Shown here piece after piece: positions 42,657 to 52,850 of a stretch of 64,000 bases of DNA. Source of the stretch: Bacilli bacterium (GTDB lineage Bacteria > Bacillota_I > Bacilli_A > RF39 > UBA660); the NCBI GenBank assembly GCA_017436345.1, contig JAFSDH010000010.1:1-64000 (forward strand), read 5' to 3'. The notes under the pieces were generated by a model. That model saw only the letters and a program-made list of their open reading frames with translations, made no database searches and was not told the DNA's origin. Numbering within the stretch: position 1 is the stretch's first letter; each line of letters begins with the position of its first letter. The position numbers were made by a program, and so were the translations under genes.

Positions 42657-44291
42657 TTATTTACTTTCTAATACATCAAGTATTGCTGCAATCATTTGTT
42701 TCTTTCTTGATACAATATTTTCTAAGAAATGTCCTTCTTCTATATTAGCAACATCATAAGCAAGAGATAATACATTTCTAGCTTTTTCATTATATAAAAT
42801 ATAAGAACCATTAGTAATAATATTAGTAACAAATAAACAAACTATATCATAATTACTAGTTTCAGAAATATGATTTAATTCTTTAACATATTCATCTTTA
42901 CGAGCATTTATTTCGTCATAATCAGTAGTAAATACTTGACCAATACCAATGTTAACATCATCAGCATTAAATTGTTTAAAGTCTTGATAAATAATTTCTT
43001 CAATTGTTTTTCCTTTCAAACTTGAACCAGCTTTAAACATTTCAAAACCGTATTTTTCATAATCTAAATTAAGCAATTTACATAATTTATCAACCGCATC
43101 TTTATCAACAATTGTTGTTGTTGGACTCTTTAACAATAAAGTATCTGATAATATAGCAGACAATAAAAGTCCTGCAATATTATTAGGAATTTCTACCCCA
43201 AATTGCATAAATAAACCAAAAATTATTGTACAAGTACTTCCAACTGACATATTTCTAAAATTAATTGGTGAAGATGTTGAAATAGTACCTAATCTATGGT
43301 GATCAATTATTTCAACGATTTCGGCTTCTTCTAACCCATCAACACTTTGTGTTTTTTCATTATGATCTACTAAAATAACTTTTTTCTTTTTCTTTTCATT
43401 AACATCTGTAATACGTATCATACCTAAACATTCATCATCATTTCCAACAACCGGATAATTACTAAATGCTAGTTTAGATTTTATATCTTCAAAATCAGTT
43501 AAAAAATCACTTTCTTTTACTGAAAAAGGAATATCAGAAGCATTAATCTTTAAAGCATAGTTGGATAAATTAATTAAATTACTAACTTGGAAACTACCAT
43601 TTTCAGTTTGAATAATATTAACTTTATTTTGTTTAGCAATTTCCAAATGTTTATCTTTTATTTCACTATTACCTACTAAAATAATAAGTTTAACACCAGA
43701 TTCAACCGCATATTCTAAAACACTATGCCTATCTCCAATAACTAAAACCGTATTATTATCTAATTTAACATCTTGAATAAAAGTTGTACTTCTAAAAGTA
43801 GCCGTTAAAATATTACCTTCTATTTCATCATCAAATCTTAATATTTCTTTACCATCAAGCACCTTTAAAATATTATCATAAGAAGTATAAATTCTTCTTC
43901 TATCTCCATCTATTAATTCCTTAGCAATTTCTTTTAAAGTAATTAATCCAACTAATTTATTATTATTTTTAGAATCAACTAAAGGAATACCACTAGACGT
44001 ACTCTCACTCATTTTATTATAAGCATCTTGAATAGTATCAAATTTATCTACAAATAACCCTCGACGATAATTAACATCTCTAATTTGAACTTTAACATCA
44101 TTCAAATACTTAGGACATTTAACTCCAAAACTATCAAGAACAAACTTAGTTTCATTATTGATAGATCCCAAGATTCTAGGAATAATTTCATATTTCTTAT
44201 TAGTTTGATTCATCAAATAAGCCATTGCAATTGCTGCACATACACTATCTGTATCAGGTTTTTTATGTCCAAAAACATAAACTTTTTCCAT
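42657..44291 (-). CDS. Putative manganese-dependent inorganic pyrophosphatase with CBS and DRTGG domains
   Basis: A 544-residue DHH-family phosphoesterase. The catalytic N-lobe starts at VYVFGHKKPDTDSVCAAIA (DHH motif I, D-x-D form), then a regulatory insert with CBS segments (SESTSSGIPLVDSKNNNKLVGLITLKEI and a second one ending LGMIRITDV) around a DRTGG-like domain (DVKLDNNTVLVIGDRHSVLEYA), then the rest of the catalytic domain VILVDHNEK and EIIDHHRLG, and a DHHA2 C-lobe (GSSLKGKTIEEII). CBS domains in this family bind adenine nucleotides that regulate activity. Start ATG 44289-44291 (TAGGTGATATT upstream); a TTG reading five codons longer overlaps that site. No room for a terminator before the convergent gene. 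Confidence 0.92.
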   Translation of the reverse strand: MEKVYVFGHKKPDTDSVCAAIAMAYLMNQTNKKYEIIPRILGSINNETKFVLDSFGVKCPKYLNDVKVQIRDVNYRRGLFVDKFDTIQDAYNKMSESTSSGIPLVDSKNNNKLVGLITLKEIAKELIDGDRRRIYTSYDNILKVLDGKEILRFDDEIEGNILTATFRSTTFIQDVKLDNNTVLVIGDRHSVLEYAVESGVKLIILVGNSEIKDKHLEIAKQNKVNIIQTENGSFQVSNLINLSNYALKINASDIPFSVKESDFLTDFEDIKSKLAFSNYPVVGNDDECLGMIRITDVNEKKKKKVILVDHNEKTQSVDGLEEAEIVEIIDHHRLGTISTSSPINFRNMSVGSTCTIIFGLFMQFGVEIPNNIAGLLLSAILSDTLLLKSPTTTIVDKDAVDKLCKLLNLDYEKYGFEMFKAGSSLKGKTIEEIIYQDFKQFNADDVNIGIGQVFTTDYDEINARKDEYVKELNHISETSNYDIVCLFVTNIITNGSYILYNEKARNVLSLAYDVANIEEGHFLENIVSRKKQMIAAILDVLESK

Positions 44292-44395
44292 AATATCACC
44301 TACCAATTTCGTTACATTATAACATTTCCCCTATTTTTATTCAAGTATATCATACATTTAATATTTTTATAAATATATAACTAAAAATAATAAAT

Positions 44396-44420
44396 AAAAA
44401 CTGAAATTTATTCAGTTTTT
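44396..44420 (-). terminator. Terminator of the addB-addA-downstream group
   Basis: 10-bp stem AAAAACTGAA/TTCAGTTTTT, loop ATTTA, with the stop of the 48-residue gene in the loop and further T residues on the minus strand. Confidence 0.8.
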
Positions 44421-44554
44421 ATTTCATTATCATTTAAATAATTTTTTATTTTTTCTATTCTCTCAAGTTCTTCATTATTATCTGGAGTATAATTTTTAAT
44501 ACTTTCTTCTAAGACTTCAAAAACTTCTAAAACTTCATCTTTAACATCACTCAT
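44408..44554 (-). CDS. Small acidic helical protein (48 residues)
   Basis: Reads MSDVKDEVLEVFEVLEESIK ... ELERIEKIKNYLNDNEIKTE; very acidic and predicted to form two helices, with no membrane segment. ATG at 44552-44554 lies 4 nt after the stop of the 900-residue gene, and GGAGATGATGTT provides the ribosome site, so it is translationally coupled to that gene. A terminator hairpin surrounds its stop codon. Family not recognised; it may be an accessory or antidote-type partner of the large protein, but that is speculative. Confidence 0.6.
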   Translation of the reverse strand: MSDVKDEVLEVFEVLEESIKNYTPDNNEELERIEKIKNYLNDNEIKTE

Positions 44555-44558
44555 AACA

Positions 44559-47261
44559 TCATCTCCTAATCGCATATTCTTCATTATCAGAAATAGCTTT
44601 TCTTCCTTCGCCCTTATAGATTAAAGGATCAACTCTAATAATTCTAAACTTTCCAAGACCATTTGCTTCATAATACTCATTAAATATTTTAGCGGTCTTT
44701 ATATGTTCTTCTTTAATATCTCCGATAACGTATAATGCAACTGGCATAACTCTAGCACCACTATTTTCTTTTCTAACATCCTCTTCTTTTCTAGCAATTG
44801 TTATTTCACTATTAAACTTAGATGCTTGATTAGATTTGTTTCTATTTTCATTAATTCTATCCTTTAACTCTGCCATTGTTGAAAATCCATTATCATGATC
44901 TCCTACACCAATATATTCAAAAAAATGAACTTTAGATCTTTTACGATGTTCAGATGATATATCACTACCACCCATACCAATAATATCAATATCACTATCA
45001 AAAACAAAAATCATATTAGAATCTAATTGATCAAATATCTTTTTATCAACAGGATATATTTCAGTATCAGAAGACACAAGTGCTGTTGATATAATATTAA
45101 ATCCATTCTCACGATTAATCCAATCACTTAACAAATCTTTTCCTATTCTAACAGTCCCAAAACTATTACAATCAGATAAATCCAATCCATTAACAGAACA
45201 TATTAAAGTAAAATCATCTCCTTCAAAATTAATTACTTCAACACCATCAACTGTTTCTTTTGGTAAAGAATCAATCTTATCTTGCGATAATAATCCCTTT
45301 TTAACATCATCTATATAATAATCTTTAATTTTATTAAATGTATTCATAAATAAAACAGAATCTAAATTTCTATTAACTAAAGCTTCAAAAGTATTCTTAA
45401 GGACATTTAAGTCATATATCTTATTTACCTCATGTAATAACAATAAAATAGATACTTCATCTTTAGATAGTCCCATTTTTAAAACTAATTCTTCGTTATT
45501 TATAATATTGTCTATATTAAATACATTAATCGCACTTTCTAAAGTTAATGTTTCTAAAACCATATCATTATTTTCAACACTTCTTCCTGTTACATATGAA
45601 AATATCAAATCTTTCATATCATCTCTGGATGTAATACTTCTACCTATTTCAATAAATCTATTTCTTCTTAAATCAATATAATTATCTAAATCTTCAATAT
45701 TTTGTACACATATTGTTAAATCATCATCATCTCTAATAAATAAATCTAAATTTCTTTTTTGTAAATCTGTAAGATTACTATAATCAATATTTTTAAGGAC
45801 TTCTTCATGTATCATAAACTTATTAATTAAATTAGTAATTATATTAATATCTAAATCTTTTTTATCGCTAGTAATACAATTAAAATATTGTGAAAACTTA
45901 TCAAACAAATCATTATCTTCTACTAATTTACCAATAATATTATTCAAATATCCCATATCACAATTAAGTAAATAGTGAATAAAGCCACTTCCTAATTTAT
46001 CATATATCTTTTTATCAAAAATCTTAAAATTATCAATATCAAATAAATTTAAATATGGACGACTATTGAATATTTCTAAAACATGTTCTCCATAAGCATT
46101 AGATAATATTTCAATAAGAATTTTTCGATCATATGTATCTCGATATTTTTCCAAAATCTCAACACTATTATTATTAACAATATTATCATCATATATCATT
46201 CTTGATAACTGATACTTTTGATTATGATATATATATGAATCCCGTTCATTAATCTTTTCTTCTTCTAAAGTTTTATAAAATGATAATAATGATTTTCTTT
46301 TCTCAACATCATTTATCTTACAAAGTTTATCATACATAATATTATCAAGCGTAAAGCTTGCTTTATAACCATTAGTACATGAATAAACATTACTGAAATC
46401 ATAAGAGAAAATCTTCATTTGTTCCTCTTTAGAAAGTAAAGATACATACATAGAAAAATGAGCATATCCAAGTTTAATTAAAATAGAACTATCCAACTTA
46501 TCATATTCATTCAAAAATCTTTCTACAACATCACCACTCGCATATCTAAGTTCATTAATATTATATTTAAAATACATAATTTGGGTATCTACATCTAATT
46601 TAATTATTTCATCTAAATTACCATTACATTCAATAATAGATATTTTACTCTTACTAACATCATCAAAAAACTCAATAACTTCTTTATTTTCATTATATAA
46701 TTCAAGCAATTTATCAAAATCATATTCTTTAACAATATCCGCAATATGTTTAACAACATATTCATTATATTTTAATATTTCTACTAATTCATCAGCCGTT
46801 AAATTTAAAACTATTTTATTAAGACTATCTATAGAAATACCAAATTCTTGATTCATAAATTTAGCATAATAATAATCACTAATACATCTAGATAATTCTT
46901 TAACTCTGTCTTCAGTTGGTAATAATTCAAAATATAAATCAACAGAATGATTTAAGACTTTATTTCTATTATTATTGTTTAATTTATTAAAAACATCAGT
47001 ATTTATTTCTAACTTTGATAAATCTAAATACATAAAAAATCTATTCAAATTATCATCACTAAGACTAAATACTAAAGAATAATCATCTAAAAGAAACTCT
47101 TTTAGGGTATGAACATCCAATAAATTAATTCCTGCTGGATCACACTTTAACAAATGACTTATAACACGCTTATCTCTTTTTATCTTATCTGATAACTTTG
47201 AAAATGATTCTTTAGATAAATCTTTTTTTAATAAACTTTTTATTTTTAATTCATCAAACAT
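44559..47261 (-). CDS. Large unknown protein (900 residues)
   Basis: A 900-residue cytosolic protein, unrecognised. Residues 1 to about 620 are helical and rich in Leu, Asn, Asp and Ile, in loosely repeating units of about 35-45 residues (DKIKRDKRVISHLLKCDPAG; TDVFNKLNNNNRNKVLNHSV; ...YCNEYVVKHI-like), suggestive of a solenoid. Residues about 640-900 form a distinct mixed domain: VINFEGDDFTLICSVNGLDL, FDQLDSNMIFVFDSDIDIIG, SEITIARKEEDVRKENSGAR and MPVALYVIGDIKEEHIKTA. The last segment resembles a C-terminal domain I associate with uncultured Bacillota proteins (name not known). ATG 47261 follows GTAGGAGAGGGTATC. It ends with UGA. Confidence 0.6.
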   Translation of the reverse strand: MFDELKIKSLLKKDLSKESFSKLSDKIKRDKRVISHLLKCDPAGINLLDVHTLKEFLLDDYSLVFSLSDDNLNRFFMYLDLSKLEINTDVFNKLNNNNRNKVLNHSVDLYFELLPTEDRVKELSRCISDYYYAKFMNQEFGISIDSLNKIVLNLTADELVEILKYNEYVVKHIADIVKEYDFDKLLELYNENKEVIEFFDDVSKSKISIIECNGNLDEIIKLDVDTQIMYFKYNINELRYASGDVVERFLNEYDKLDSSILIKLGYAHFSMYVSLLSKEEQMKIFSYDFSNVYSCTNGYKASFTLDNIMYDKLCKINDVEKRKSLLSFYKTLEEEKINERDSYIYHNQKYQLSRMIYDDNIVNNNSVEILEKYRDTYDRKILIEILSNAYGEHVLEIFNSRPYLNLFDIDNFKIFDKKIYDKLGSGFIHYLLNCDMGYLNNIIGKLVEDNDLFDKFSQYFNCITSDKKDLDINIITNLINKFMIHEEVLKNIDYSNLTDLQKRNLDLFIRDDDDLTICVQNIEDLDNYIDLRRNRFIEIGRSITSRDDMKDLIFSYVTGRSVENNDMVLETLTLESAINVFNIDNIINNEELVLKMGLSKDEVSILLLLHEVNKIYDLNVLKNTFEALVNRNLDSVLFMNTFNKIKDYYIDDVKKGLLSQDKIDSLPKETVDGVEVINFEGDDFTLICSVNGLDLSDCNSFGTVRIGKDLLSDWINRENGFNIISTALVSSDTEIYPVDKKIFDQLDSNMIFVFDSDIDIIGMGGSDISSEHRKRSKVHFFEYIGVGDHDNGFSTMAELKDRINENRNKSNQASKFNSEITIARKEEDVRKENSGARVMPVALYVIGDIKEEHIKTAKIFNEYYEANGLGKFRIIRVDPLIYKGEGRKAISDNEEYAIRR

Positions 47262-47300
47262 GATACCCTCTCCTACTATAATAATTATATCATATAAAAA

Positions 47301-47323
47301 AGAACTAAATACTCTTTAGTTCT
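47301..47323 (-). terminator. Terminator of addA
   Basis: 9-bp stem AGAACTAAA/TTTAGTTCT, loop TACTC, then TTTTTT on the minus strand; the addA stop codon lies in the hairpin. Confidence 0.8.
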
Positions 47324-50300
47324 CCCTTTACAATCGAATATAACGCTAACTTTACATCTTTACCTGTCTTTTTAGAAATATATTCTTTATATCCTAGTAA
47401 CTGTTTATTATAATTTTCATCATCAACATTCTTTAACTTATAATCAATTATTTGAATATAATCATCATATTCAATCATCAAATCAATAATACCATGTCGA
47501 CTAGAATTATCTTCTTCATAAATAAATTCATATTCTTTAAAAATCTTTCCTGAGAAATCAATTCCACTATTAACAAACATTTCTATATATTTCTTATACT
47601 TATCATCAATCAAAGAATAATCCACATCATTAAAATCAATTACTTCTAACAGATAATGAACATAAGTACCTATATCCATTTTTTCACGAATATCTTTATT
47701 TATTAAATCATTAGTACTTTTAGAATAATGACTACTTGTCATTTTATCATTAGCTATAATTATCTCAATATCATTAGTCTTAACATCACATCTATCTATT
47801 TTGTCTTTATAATTACTAGACTTAATCAAATTATAATCATGAGAAAGATTAATAGAATTAATATCAATATCTTTAACATAAGGTTTAAGAATAAGACTAA
47901 TACTATTCATAATATCTTTAAAAGAACGATATTTACTTCTAACTGAATTATCAACAACTAAATTATTAAATATAACTTCCTCTTCTTCTAAATTACATAC
48001 AAAAATCATCTTTTCTTTACAACGAGTAAGCGCAACATAAAACAGTCTAATTTTTTCACTTATCTCATCTTTAATATAGTCTTCTCTAAGTAATGTTTTA
48101 TAAATCACATCACCTATACCATCTTTAAAGTATGGACATATAATCCCATACTTTTCTGAGAATAGAAAACGATCATTTAAATCACTTATATTAAAACCAT
48201 AACTAAATCCCGCAAAGTAACAAATATGATACTCAAGACCTTTAGACTTATGAATCGTCATTATCTTAACACTTTCACTTATATTTTCACTTATCTCACA
48301 TTCCATCTTAATATCAGAACTAATAAGCTTTTCAAGATAATCTCTAAATTCACTTATCCCAAATCCCATTTGTTCCATTCCTTTAGATAAATTAATTATG
48401 TATTCACATCTAACATTTACCTTTTCCATATCACCAACAGAAATACTATTTATATAAAATGAAAATCTATTTATAATTTCTTCAATTATTTTAGACAAAG
48501 ATAAATAACTAGATAAATTAACTAAATCTAATATTACTAAATATAAAGAACTTTCTTTATATGTATCATTATTTATATAATTAAATAAATCACTATCACT
48601 ATATCTAAATAAATAACTTCTACCTATAGACATAAAATTATATTTAAAATCTATTCCGTAATTAGCTTCTTTAACACAAATTATTAATGATAATATATTT
48701 TTAATTAAACTAATATCATCATCATTAGTAATATTAGTAGAAGTATATTTAGTAAGTGGAATATTAAAATATTCAAAAATTTTCTTATATAAATCAAACT
48801 TAGAAGCACGATCTAATAAAATACAAAAATCATTATAAGTAACATCTCTCAAAACACAAAGATCTTTATCAAAAATCTGATAATGACTTTCTACTTTTTC
48901 CTTAATATCTTTTACAATCGTAAAAATCTCAATCTCATCTTTAGTAAACCCTAAGTCTTTATCAAAATTATAATTATATATTTCCATATCATAATTTTGA
49001 GAAGTAGCACCCTCCTCTATATAAGTAGTATTACCAAATATCATACGATGCGAATCTTGATATTGTGCTCCACCTATCTCATCATCCATGATACTATCAA
49101 AAATTAAATTAATATTATTTAAAACTTTATCACGACTTCTAAAATTCTTTAATAAATCAATCTTATATCCACCATCATTTAAAGAATAACGATCATACTT
49201 ATCTTTAAAAATATATGGATTAGCATTCCTAAAACGATAAATAGATTGTTTAATATCACCAACCATATATACATCATCATTTTCAATAAGCTTAATAAAA
49301 GACTCCTGTAAATAAGACGTATCCTGATACTCATCAATCATTATTTCTTTAAAATAATATTTCAAATAATCTCTAACAGTTTGATTATCCCTAACTATCT
49401 TTATTGCCATTTTAGCAATATCATTAAACTCAAAACTATTATTAGAGTATTTAAAATCCATTAAACTTTTATCTAACTCTTTTATAATCGAAATAATTAT
49501 TTCACTATATTCCCTAGTCATTAAAATAGTTTCTTTAGCTTCAGCTAAAGTATCAAAATCCATAAATTTAACTAATTCTTTAACTGCATCACTTAACTTA
49601 GTACGACACACTTTAACTTCTTCATCACTCTTAGGAGGAGTAGATGGTACTTTTTCTATTAAAGCATCTTTTATCTCTTCATAACTAGATGCATTTTCTA
49701 ATTTAGATATAAAAGTTAATACTTTATCATAAAACTTATCTTCTGCAACTGTTAAAAGCTCATGTCCTAAATCGATAATATAATCTTTCTTTTCAAATAC
49801 TAGTTTTTCATAAGACTTAATATTTTTATCAATAAAACTTTCACTATAATAATTAGATATATATTTATCTAAAAATTCTTCTTTATCTTGAACCAAATCC
49901 ATCTTATCATTAATATTTAAAATATATTTTTTTATATCTTCATCATCTTTTATACAAAAATCATTTATTAATTTTAAAAATGAAGGACTTTTCTCTTGAT
50001 AATATTTATCCATTATCTTATCAAGTAAATTAGTCTTTTCGTTAAAAATAATACTACTATCAATAATAGAGACATCTTTACTAATATTTAAAAGATAATG
50101 ATATTTTTTCACTATCGATAAACTAAAACTATCAAAAGTTGTAATATAAGCACCATCTATTAAATAAAGTTGATCTTTCAAAGACTCTTCTTTCTTTATA
50201 GCTTTACGAATTCTTTCTTTCATTTCAAAAGCAGCCGCATTTGTAAATGTCAAAATAAGTATTTCATTAATATTAACACCACTTTTTAATTTACGAATAG

Positions 50301-50409
50301 TACGCGCTGTAAGAACGGCTGTCTTACCACTACCAGCACCGGCAGAAACAATGATATTGCACCCTTCTTTATCTATTGCTTCTTGTTGTTCTACAGTCCA
50401 TCTAGGCAC
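47305..50409 (-). CDS. addA: ATP-dependent helicase/nuclease subunit A
   Basis: A 1034-residue UvrD-family helicase with a C-terminal nuclease; with AddB it resects double-strand breaks for recombination. Q motif and Walker A: WTVEQQEAIDKEG, SAGAGSGKTAVL; then TFTNAAAFEMKERI, MIDEYQDTSYLQE (Walker B/II), MVGDIKQSIYRFRNANP (III), NFRS, VKIMTIHKSKGLEYHICY (V) and RLFYVALTRCKEKM (VI). The C-terminal PD-(D/E)xK nuclease has EYEFIYEE and RHGIIDLMIEYDDYIQIIDYKLK. Slightly short for AddA (about 1200). The start is taken as GTG 50407-50409, with AGGAGG 8 nt upstream; the earlier GTG overlaps that site. It overlaps the addB stop by 8 nt. Confidence 0.95.
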   Translation of the reverse strand: MPRWTVEQQEAIDKEGCNIIVSAGAGSGKTAVLTARTIRKLKSGVNINEILILTFTNAAAFEMKERIRKAIKKEESLKDQLYLIDGAYITTFDSFSLSIVKKYHYLLNISKDVSIIDSSIIFNEKTNLLDKIMDKYYQEKSPSFLKLINDFCIKDDEDIKKYILNINDKMDLVQDKEEFLDKYISNYYSESFIDKNIKSYEKLVFEKKDYIIDLGHELLTVAEDKFYDKVLTFISKLENASSYEEIKDALIEKVPSTPPKSDEEVKVCRTKLSDAVKELVKFMDFDTLAEAKETILMTREYSEIIISIIKELDKSLMDFKYSNNSFEFNDIAKMAIKIVRDNQTVRDYLKYYFKEIMIDEYQDTSYLQESFIKLIENDDVYMVGDIKQSIYRFRNANPYIFKDKYDRYSLNDGGYKIDLLKNFRSRDKVLNNINLIFDSIMDDEIGGAQYQDSHRMIFGNTTYIEEGATSQNYDMEIYNYNFDKDLGFTKDEIEIFTIVKDIKEKVESHYQIFDKDLCVLRDVTYNDFCILLDRASKFDLYKKIFEYFNIPLTKYTSTNITNDDDISLIKNILSLIICVKEANYGIDFKYNFMSIGRSYLFRYSDSDLFNYINNDTYKESSLYLVILDLVNLSSYLSLSKIIEEIINRFSFYINSISVGDMEKVNVRCEYIINLSKGMEQMGFGISEFRDYLEKLISSDIKMECEISENISESVKIMTIHKSKGLEYHICYFAGFSYGFNISDLNDRFLFSEKYGIICPYFKDGIGDVIYKTLLREDYIKDEISEKIRLFYVALTRCKEKMIFVCNLEEEEVIFNNLVVDNSVRSKYRSFKDIMNSISLILKPYVKDIDINSINLSHDYNLIKSSNYKDKIDRCDVKTNDIEIIIANDKMTSSHYSKSTNDLINKDIREKMDIGTYVHYLLEVIDFNDVDYSLIDDKYKKYIEMFVNSGIDFSGKIFKEYEFIYEEDNSSRHGIIDLMIEYDDYIQIIDYKLKNVDDENYNKQLLGYKEYISKKTGKDVKLALYSIVKGELKSI

Positions 50410-52789
50410 TAATATCACCTCCTAAAAAAGATAAATCATCATATTCTTTTAACTTGACAATATCTTCATTTTTCATAAAACAAATATCTTTATACTTACA
50501 ATATTTACATCCAATATTTTCCATTCCTACTTGCTTAGGATTAATTGAAAAATTACAATCTAAAATACTAGTAATATCATCTTCAATAACTTTATCAATG
50601 TACTCTATTAACATATCTAAAACTTGATCATCTAATACTTTTGTATAATGATAAAATTCTCCATCATTCTTAACTTTCATACTTTTAATAAACTCACTAT
50701 TTTCATAAGTAATATCAAATTTTTCAAGTCTTTCTTTATTATTAGTAGAATACCCAACTAATTTTAAATTATCTAATTTACAGGCCTCATAATCACGACT
50801 CTTATCTCTTTTTAATTCACTATGGAGTATCTTTTCTAAATAAAACCCAACAAACTTAGAATTACTAAACAAACTTCCCTTTTTAACTAAATACCAATAT
50901 ATTGGAAGTTGCATATCAATCCCATAACTAACATTACCTAAATTAATATCAGGATTTCCTGTCTTGTAATCAACTATCGCAACTAAAGTATCTCCATCTT
51001 TTTCACGATACATACATTTATCAATAATTCCCATAAAACTAATATCAATATCACGACTCTTATCAATATATATCTTATGTTCCATTAAACTATTAGTAAG
51101 ATATGTCTCCTTATGTAGATTTTTTACAAACTTAATAATTAAAACTAATTCTTCTTTTAACTTAATAAGTAATACTTTATCCCTAAAAGATAACTCTAAC
51201 TTAGTTAAATATAAATCCCATTCTTTATCTAAATCAAAATCATCATTAAAACATTTACTAAGTAAATCATGAAACAAATTACCTACTTTAATAGAAAAAG
51301 TCTCTTCATATTTATTTATTTTTAAAATATTATCCAAATAATATCTAAAGTTACACTTATTATATGTATTAATAGATGAATATGATAAAAGCAACTTATT
51401 ATTTAACTTACTATATAATTGTTCTTTACTAATACCAGTAAACTTATTATCATAACTCAAATAATTAATTGAATAATTATTATAATATAAACTTAAATTA
51501 TTATTAACTGTACCATATTTAACAAAATCATCTAAATACTTAGTCAACTTAATCTTATTATAATTGATAGAATAACTATTACTAGATAAACAAATATCTT
51601 CTACTTTAAAACCATTCTCATTAATTAGATTAGAAGGATAATAATTATTAGATAAATGTTTTAAAGGATAAGATATAACCAAATTAGAAGTACTATATAT
51701 AAAATCAAGAACTCTTTCTTTTTCTAATTTATTCTTTAAAGAAGTACTTTCTAAATTAACAAATTCTTTATCTTCATCACTAATATAATCTTCATCTTTA
51801 TATAATTTGGGAAGTTCATTTTGATTAAAACCAATTAAAAATACATAATTATCTTTATCATAAATAAAACTATTTAAATTACCAAACTCAACTTTATTAA
51901 CTAAATCATTAATAGACAATTTACTATTTTTTAAATCATTTTTAATCAATGAATAAATACTTTCAAAACTATAATCGTATACTATATATTTATTAGTAAT
52001 ACTAACTAAAGTCGAAATAATTCTAAGAACATTTTCTTCTTTATTATATTTATCTTTAATATAATTAATAGCTTCATAAAAATCACGACAAGATTTAAGT
52101 CTTTCTAAATAATCTCGAACTATTTCTGTAGAATAAATAGAAAATCCCTTATCTTCAATAGGTATATTATAAAAAATAGATAACTTATTAAATACATTCA
52201 TATACTTATCAGAATAATTAACTATCTTTATTTTATTAATATCAATACCACTATTTAATAAATCTCCAATCTTATTAAAGACAAAATCAACTTCTTCTTC
52301 TAAAGTAGAAGCTTCATAAACAGTAATCATTTTATTACTATCATATTTATCTTTTTCAATTATTTCATATTTATATAAATCTAAATACTTCTTAAATAAA
52401 TTATCTATATAAATATAACCATATACATAAATATTTTTATTTTTTAAATACTTATTAAAAAATTTATCTATTTTAAGTAACCCTAATTCTAAAAGCTCTT
52501 CTTTTAATTTATATAAATCATTCAACCTACTACTAGAATAATTACAATTATCTACATACTTCATATTATCTAAATAAATCTTACATATATTAGGATCATA
52601 CTTATATTTATCCATTAAAAAAAGTAATGCATCATTATCATAAGAATATGTCATTCTTTCGATGAATTCTTCTCGAGATAAAATCTTTATATCAAATAAT
52701 TTATCAAAAGTATTTATCTTCTTTAAAATAATACTTTTCAAATTAGAAGGTACTATTAAAATACTATTATCTTTTATCTTGTCTAACAT
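50402..52789 (-). CDS. addB: AddB-like nuclease subunit, short form without Walker A
   Basis: A 795-residue partner of AddA, much shorter than typical AddB (about 1150). It begins DNSILIVPSNLKSIILKKIN, a region corresponding to the segment after the ATP-binding loop in canonical AddB, and no GxGKT motif was found anywhere near the N-terminus. The middle keeps superfamily 1 relics (FIYDKDNYVFLIGFNQNELP). The C-terminal PD-(D/E)xK nuclease (GNLFHDLLS; GIIDKCMY; VAIVDYKTG) and the 4Fe-4S cysteines (YNKCNFRYYL; GCKYCKYKDICF) are intact. So the nuclease is kept and the helicase-type domain is a scaffold. Coupled to addA. ATG 52789 has GAGAGTGTGATAAT. Confidence 0.88.
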   Translation of the reverse strand: MLDKIKDNSILIVPSNLKSIILKKINTFDKLFDIKILSREEFIERMTYSYDNDALLFLMDKYKYDPNICKIYLDNMKYVDNCNYSSSRLNDLYKLKEELLELGLLKIDKFFNKYLKNKNIYVYGYIYIDNLFKKYLDLYKYEIIEKDKYDSNKMITVYEASTLEEEVDFVFNKIGDLLNSGIDINKIKIVNYSDKYMNVFNKLSIFYNIPIEDKGFSIYSTEIVRDYLERLKSCRDFYEAINYIKDKYNKEENVLRIISTLVSITNKYIVYDYSFESIYSLIKNDLKNSKLSINDLVNKVEFGNLNSFIYDKDNYVFLIGFNQNELPKLYKDEDYISDEDKEFVNLESTSLKNKLEKERVLDFIYSTSNLVISYPLKHLSNNYYPSNLINENGFKVEDICLSSNSYSINYNKIKLTKYLDDFVKYGTVNNNLSLYYNNYSINYLSYDNKFTGISKEQLYSKLNNKLLLSYSSINTYNKCNFRYYLDNILKINKYEETFSIKVGNLFHDLLSKCFNDDFDLDKEWDLYLTKLELSFRDKVLLIKLKEELVLIIKFVKNLHKETYLTNSLMEHKIYIDKSRDIDISFMGIIDKCMYREKDGDTLVAIVDYKTGNPDINLGNVSYGIDMQLPIYWYLVKKGSLFSNSKFVGFYLEKILHSELKRDKSRDYEACKLDNLKLVGYSTNNKERLEKFDITYENSEFIKSMKVKNDGEFYHYTKVLDDQVLDMLIEYIDKVIEDDITSILDCNFSINPKQVGMENIGCKYCKYKDICFMKNEDIVKLKEYDDLSFLGGDISA

Positions 52790-52830
52790 ATTATCACACT
52801 CTCATAATTTATTTTAACATATATAAAAAA

Positions 52831-52850
52831 AAATACCTATAAAGGTATTT
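52831..52850 (-). terminator. Terminator of the GHL10-like gene
   Basis: 7-bp stem AAATACC/GGTATTT with a 6-nt loop and TTTTTTTTT on the minus strand; the gene's stop lies in the distal arm. Confidence 0.7.

Noticed and set aside
44559..44561. Mollicute code (UGA as Trp)
   Set aside because: UGA ends the 900-residue gene directly before another well-placed start, and Trp is encoded by UGG throughout; the sporulation genes also argue against Mollicutes.
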